From the NCBI GenBank assembly GCA_900320815.1, contig ONTY01000135.1:1-5285 (forward strand): a stretch of DNA of 5,285 nt. The letters run 5' to 3'. The stretch's first letter is position 1. Every line of letters begins with the position of its first letter. The notes beneath the pieces are model-generated. The model ran no database searches. It saw nothing but the letters and a program-made list of their open reading frames with translations, and had not been told where the DNA came from. Position numbers and translations under genes: made by a program. Below are positions 5,063 through 5,285 of this stretch, piece after piece. This DNA is from an uncultured Pseudomonadota bacterium (GTDB taxonomy: Bacteria > Pseudomonadota > Gammaproteobacteria > Burkholderiales > Burkholderiaceae_C).

Positions 5063-5075
5063 TTTTCTTCACACC

Positions 5076-5285
5076 ATGAGCCAAACATCCCTGGACAAAG
5101 ACAAAATCAAATTTCTGCTGCTCGAAGGCGTACATCCAAACGCCGTGCAAGTGCTCAAACAGGCGGGATACACAAACGTCGAACTGCTCGCCGGCGCACT
5201 TGAAGGCGAGGCACTGAAAGAAAAACTCGCTGACGTGCATTTTGTCGGCATCCGTTCACGCACCCAATTGACCGCCGACGTGCTT
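5076..5285 (+). CDS. serA: D-3-phosphoglycerate dehydrogenase, N-terminal part (cut by window)
   Basis: This enzyme oxidises 3-phosphoglycerate to 3-phosphohydroxypyruvate with NAD+, the first committed step of serine synthesis, in the cytoplasm. The 70 residues present follow the E. coli SerA N-terminus without gaps: SLDKDKIKFLLLEGVH (5-20), AGYTNVE (30-36), and GIRSRTQLT (58-66) with the active-site Arg at position 60 as in E. coli. The start, SLxKDKIKFLL, matches the long proteobacterial SerA form. Whether a serine-binding ACT domain is present cannot be seen, as it would lie beyond the window. It is set apart from the upstream gene by 387 bases, so it most likely has its own promoter. Confidence 0.95.
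   Translation, partial: MSQTSLDKDKIKFLLLEGVHPNAVQVLKQAGYTNVELLAGALEGEALKEKLADVHFVGIRSRTQLTADVL

Larger units (their letters stand above)
4736..5075. other. AT-richer spacer upstream of serA
   Basis: No credible gene is seen in these 340 bases. Short ORFs on either strand have no recognisable features. It holds an inverted repeat (4777-4803), a paired TGCGCA motif (4833-4852), several GGTAT boxes (4820, 4919, 4972) and a TATAAA box (4974). Like the spacer at 130-399 it is much less GC-rich than the genes. No tRNA or known riboswitch was recognised. Confidence 0.6.

Noticed and set aside
4772..5240. Small ORFs on both strands in the spacer before serA and across its start
   Set aside because: No recognisable protein features. 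Several overlap serA, which aligns convincingly with its family.

Overview
The window looks like a piece of a Burkholderiales chromosome, most like Comamonadaceae. This is judged from the protein sequences (a betaproteobacterial CxxT-type DksA ending in QKLFGD, and a SerA start close to the proteobacterial type) and from GC-rich coding regions split by clearly more AT-rich spacers. The genus cannot be named from this alone. All credible genes lie on the + strand.

Layout: (1) 1-129, the 3' end of an unrecognised gene. (2) 130-399, an AT-richer spacer with an inverted repeat, a weak promoter candidate and a terminator-like hairpin just before the next gene. (3) 400-1476, a complete COG0523/CobW-family GTPase (358 aa) with Walker A, CxCC and a long His-rich loop containing ten consecutive histidines. 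(4) 1477-1724, a spacer crowded with hairpins, including a -10-like box, two mutually exclusive leader stems and a strong terminator-like hairpin ahead of the next start. (5) 1725-2585, dksA, with an unusually long Ala/Lys/Pro histone-H1-like N-terminal tail and a degenerate zinc finger. (6) 2586-2669, a short spacer with a 9-bp GC hairpin. (7) 2670-4688, a 672-aa soluble multi-part protein with a FimV/TPR-like helical part and two STAS-like segments. (8) 4689-5075, an AT-richer spacer with repeats and promoter-like elements. (9) 5076-5285, the first 70 codons of serA.

How the genes may work together: COG0523 GTPases of this type are linked to zinc supply, and zinc-finger-less DksA proteins work without zinc. 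The two are neighbours in some zinc-limitation regulons (for example the DksA2 region of Pseudomonas aeruginosa). Here the pair sits together, but I see no convincing Zur operator, so a zinc link is inference. DksA and serA (first step of serine synthesis) both relate to amino-acid starvation, but nothing in the sequence ties serA to the same transcript. The most unusual items are the attenuator-like dksA leader, the H1-like DksA tail, the two STAS-like segments, and a possible diverged repeat shared by the spacers before the GTPase gene and serA.
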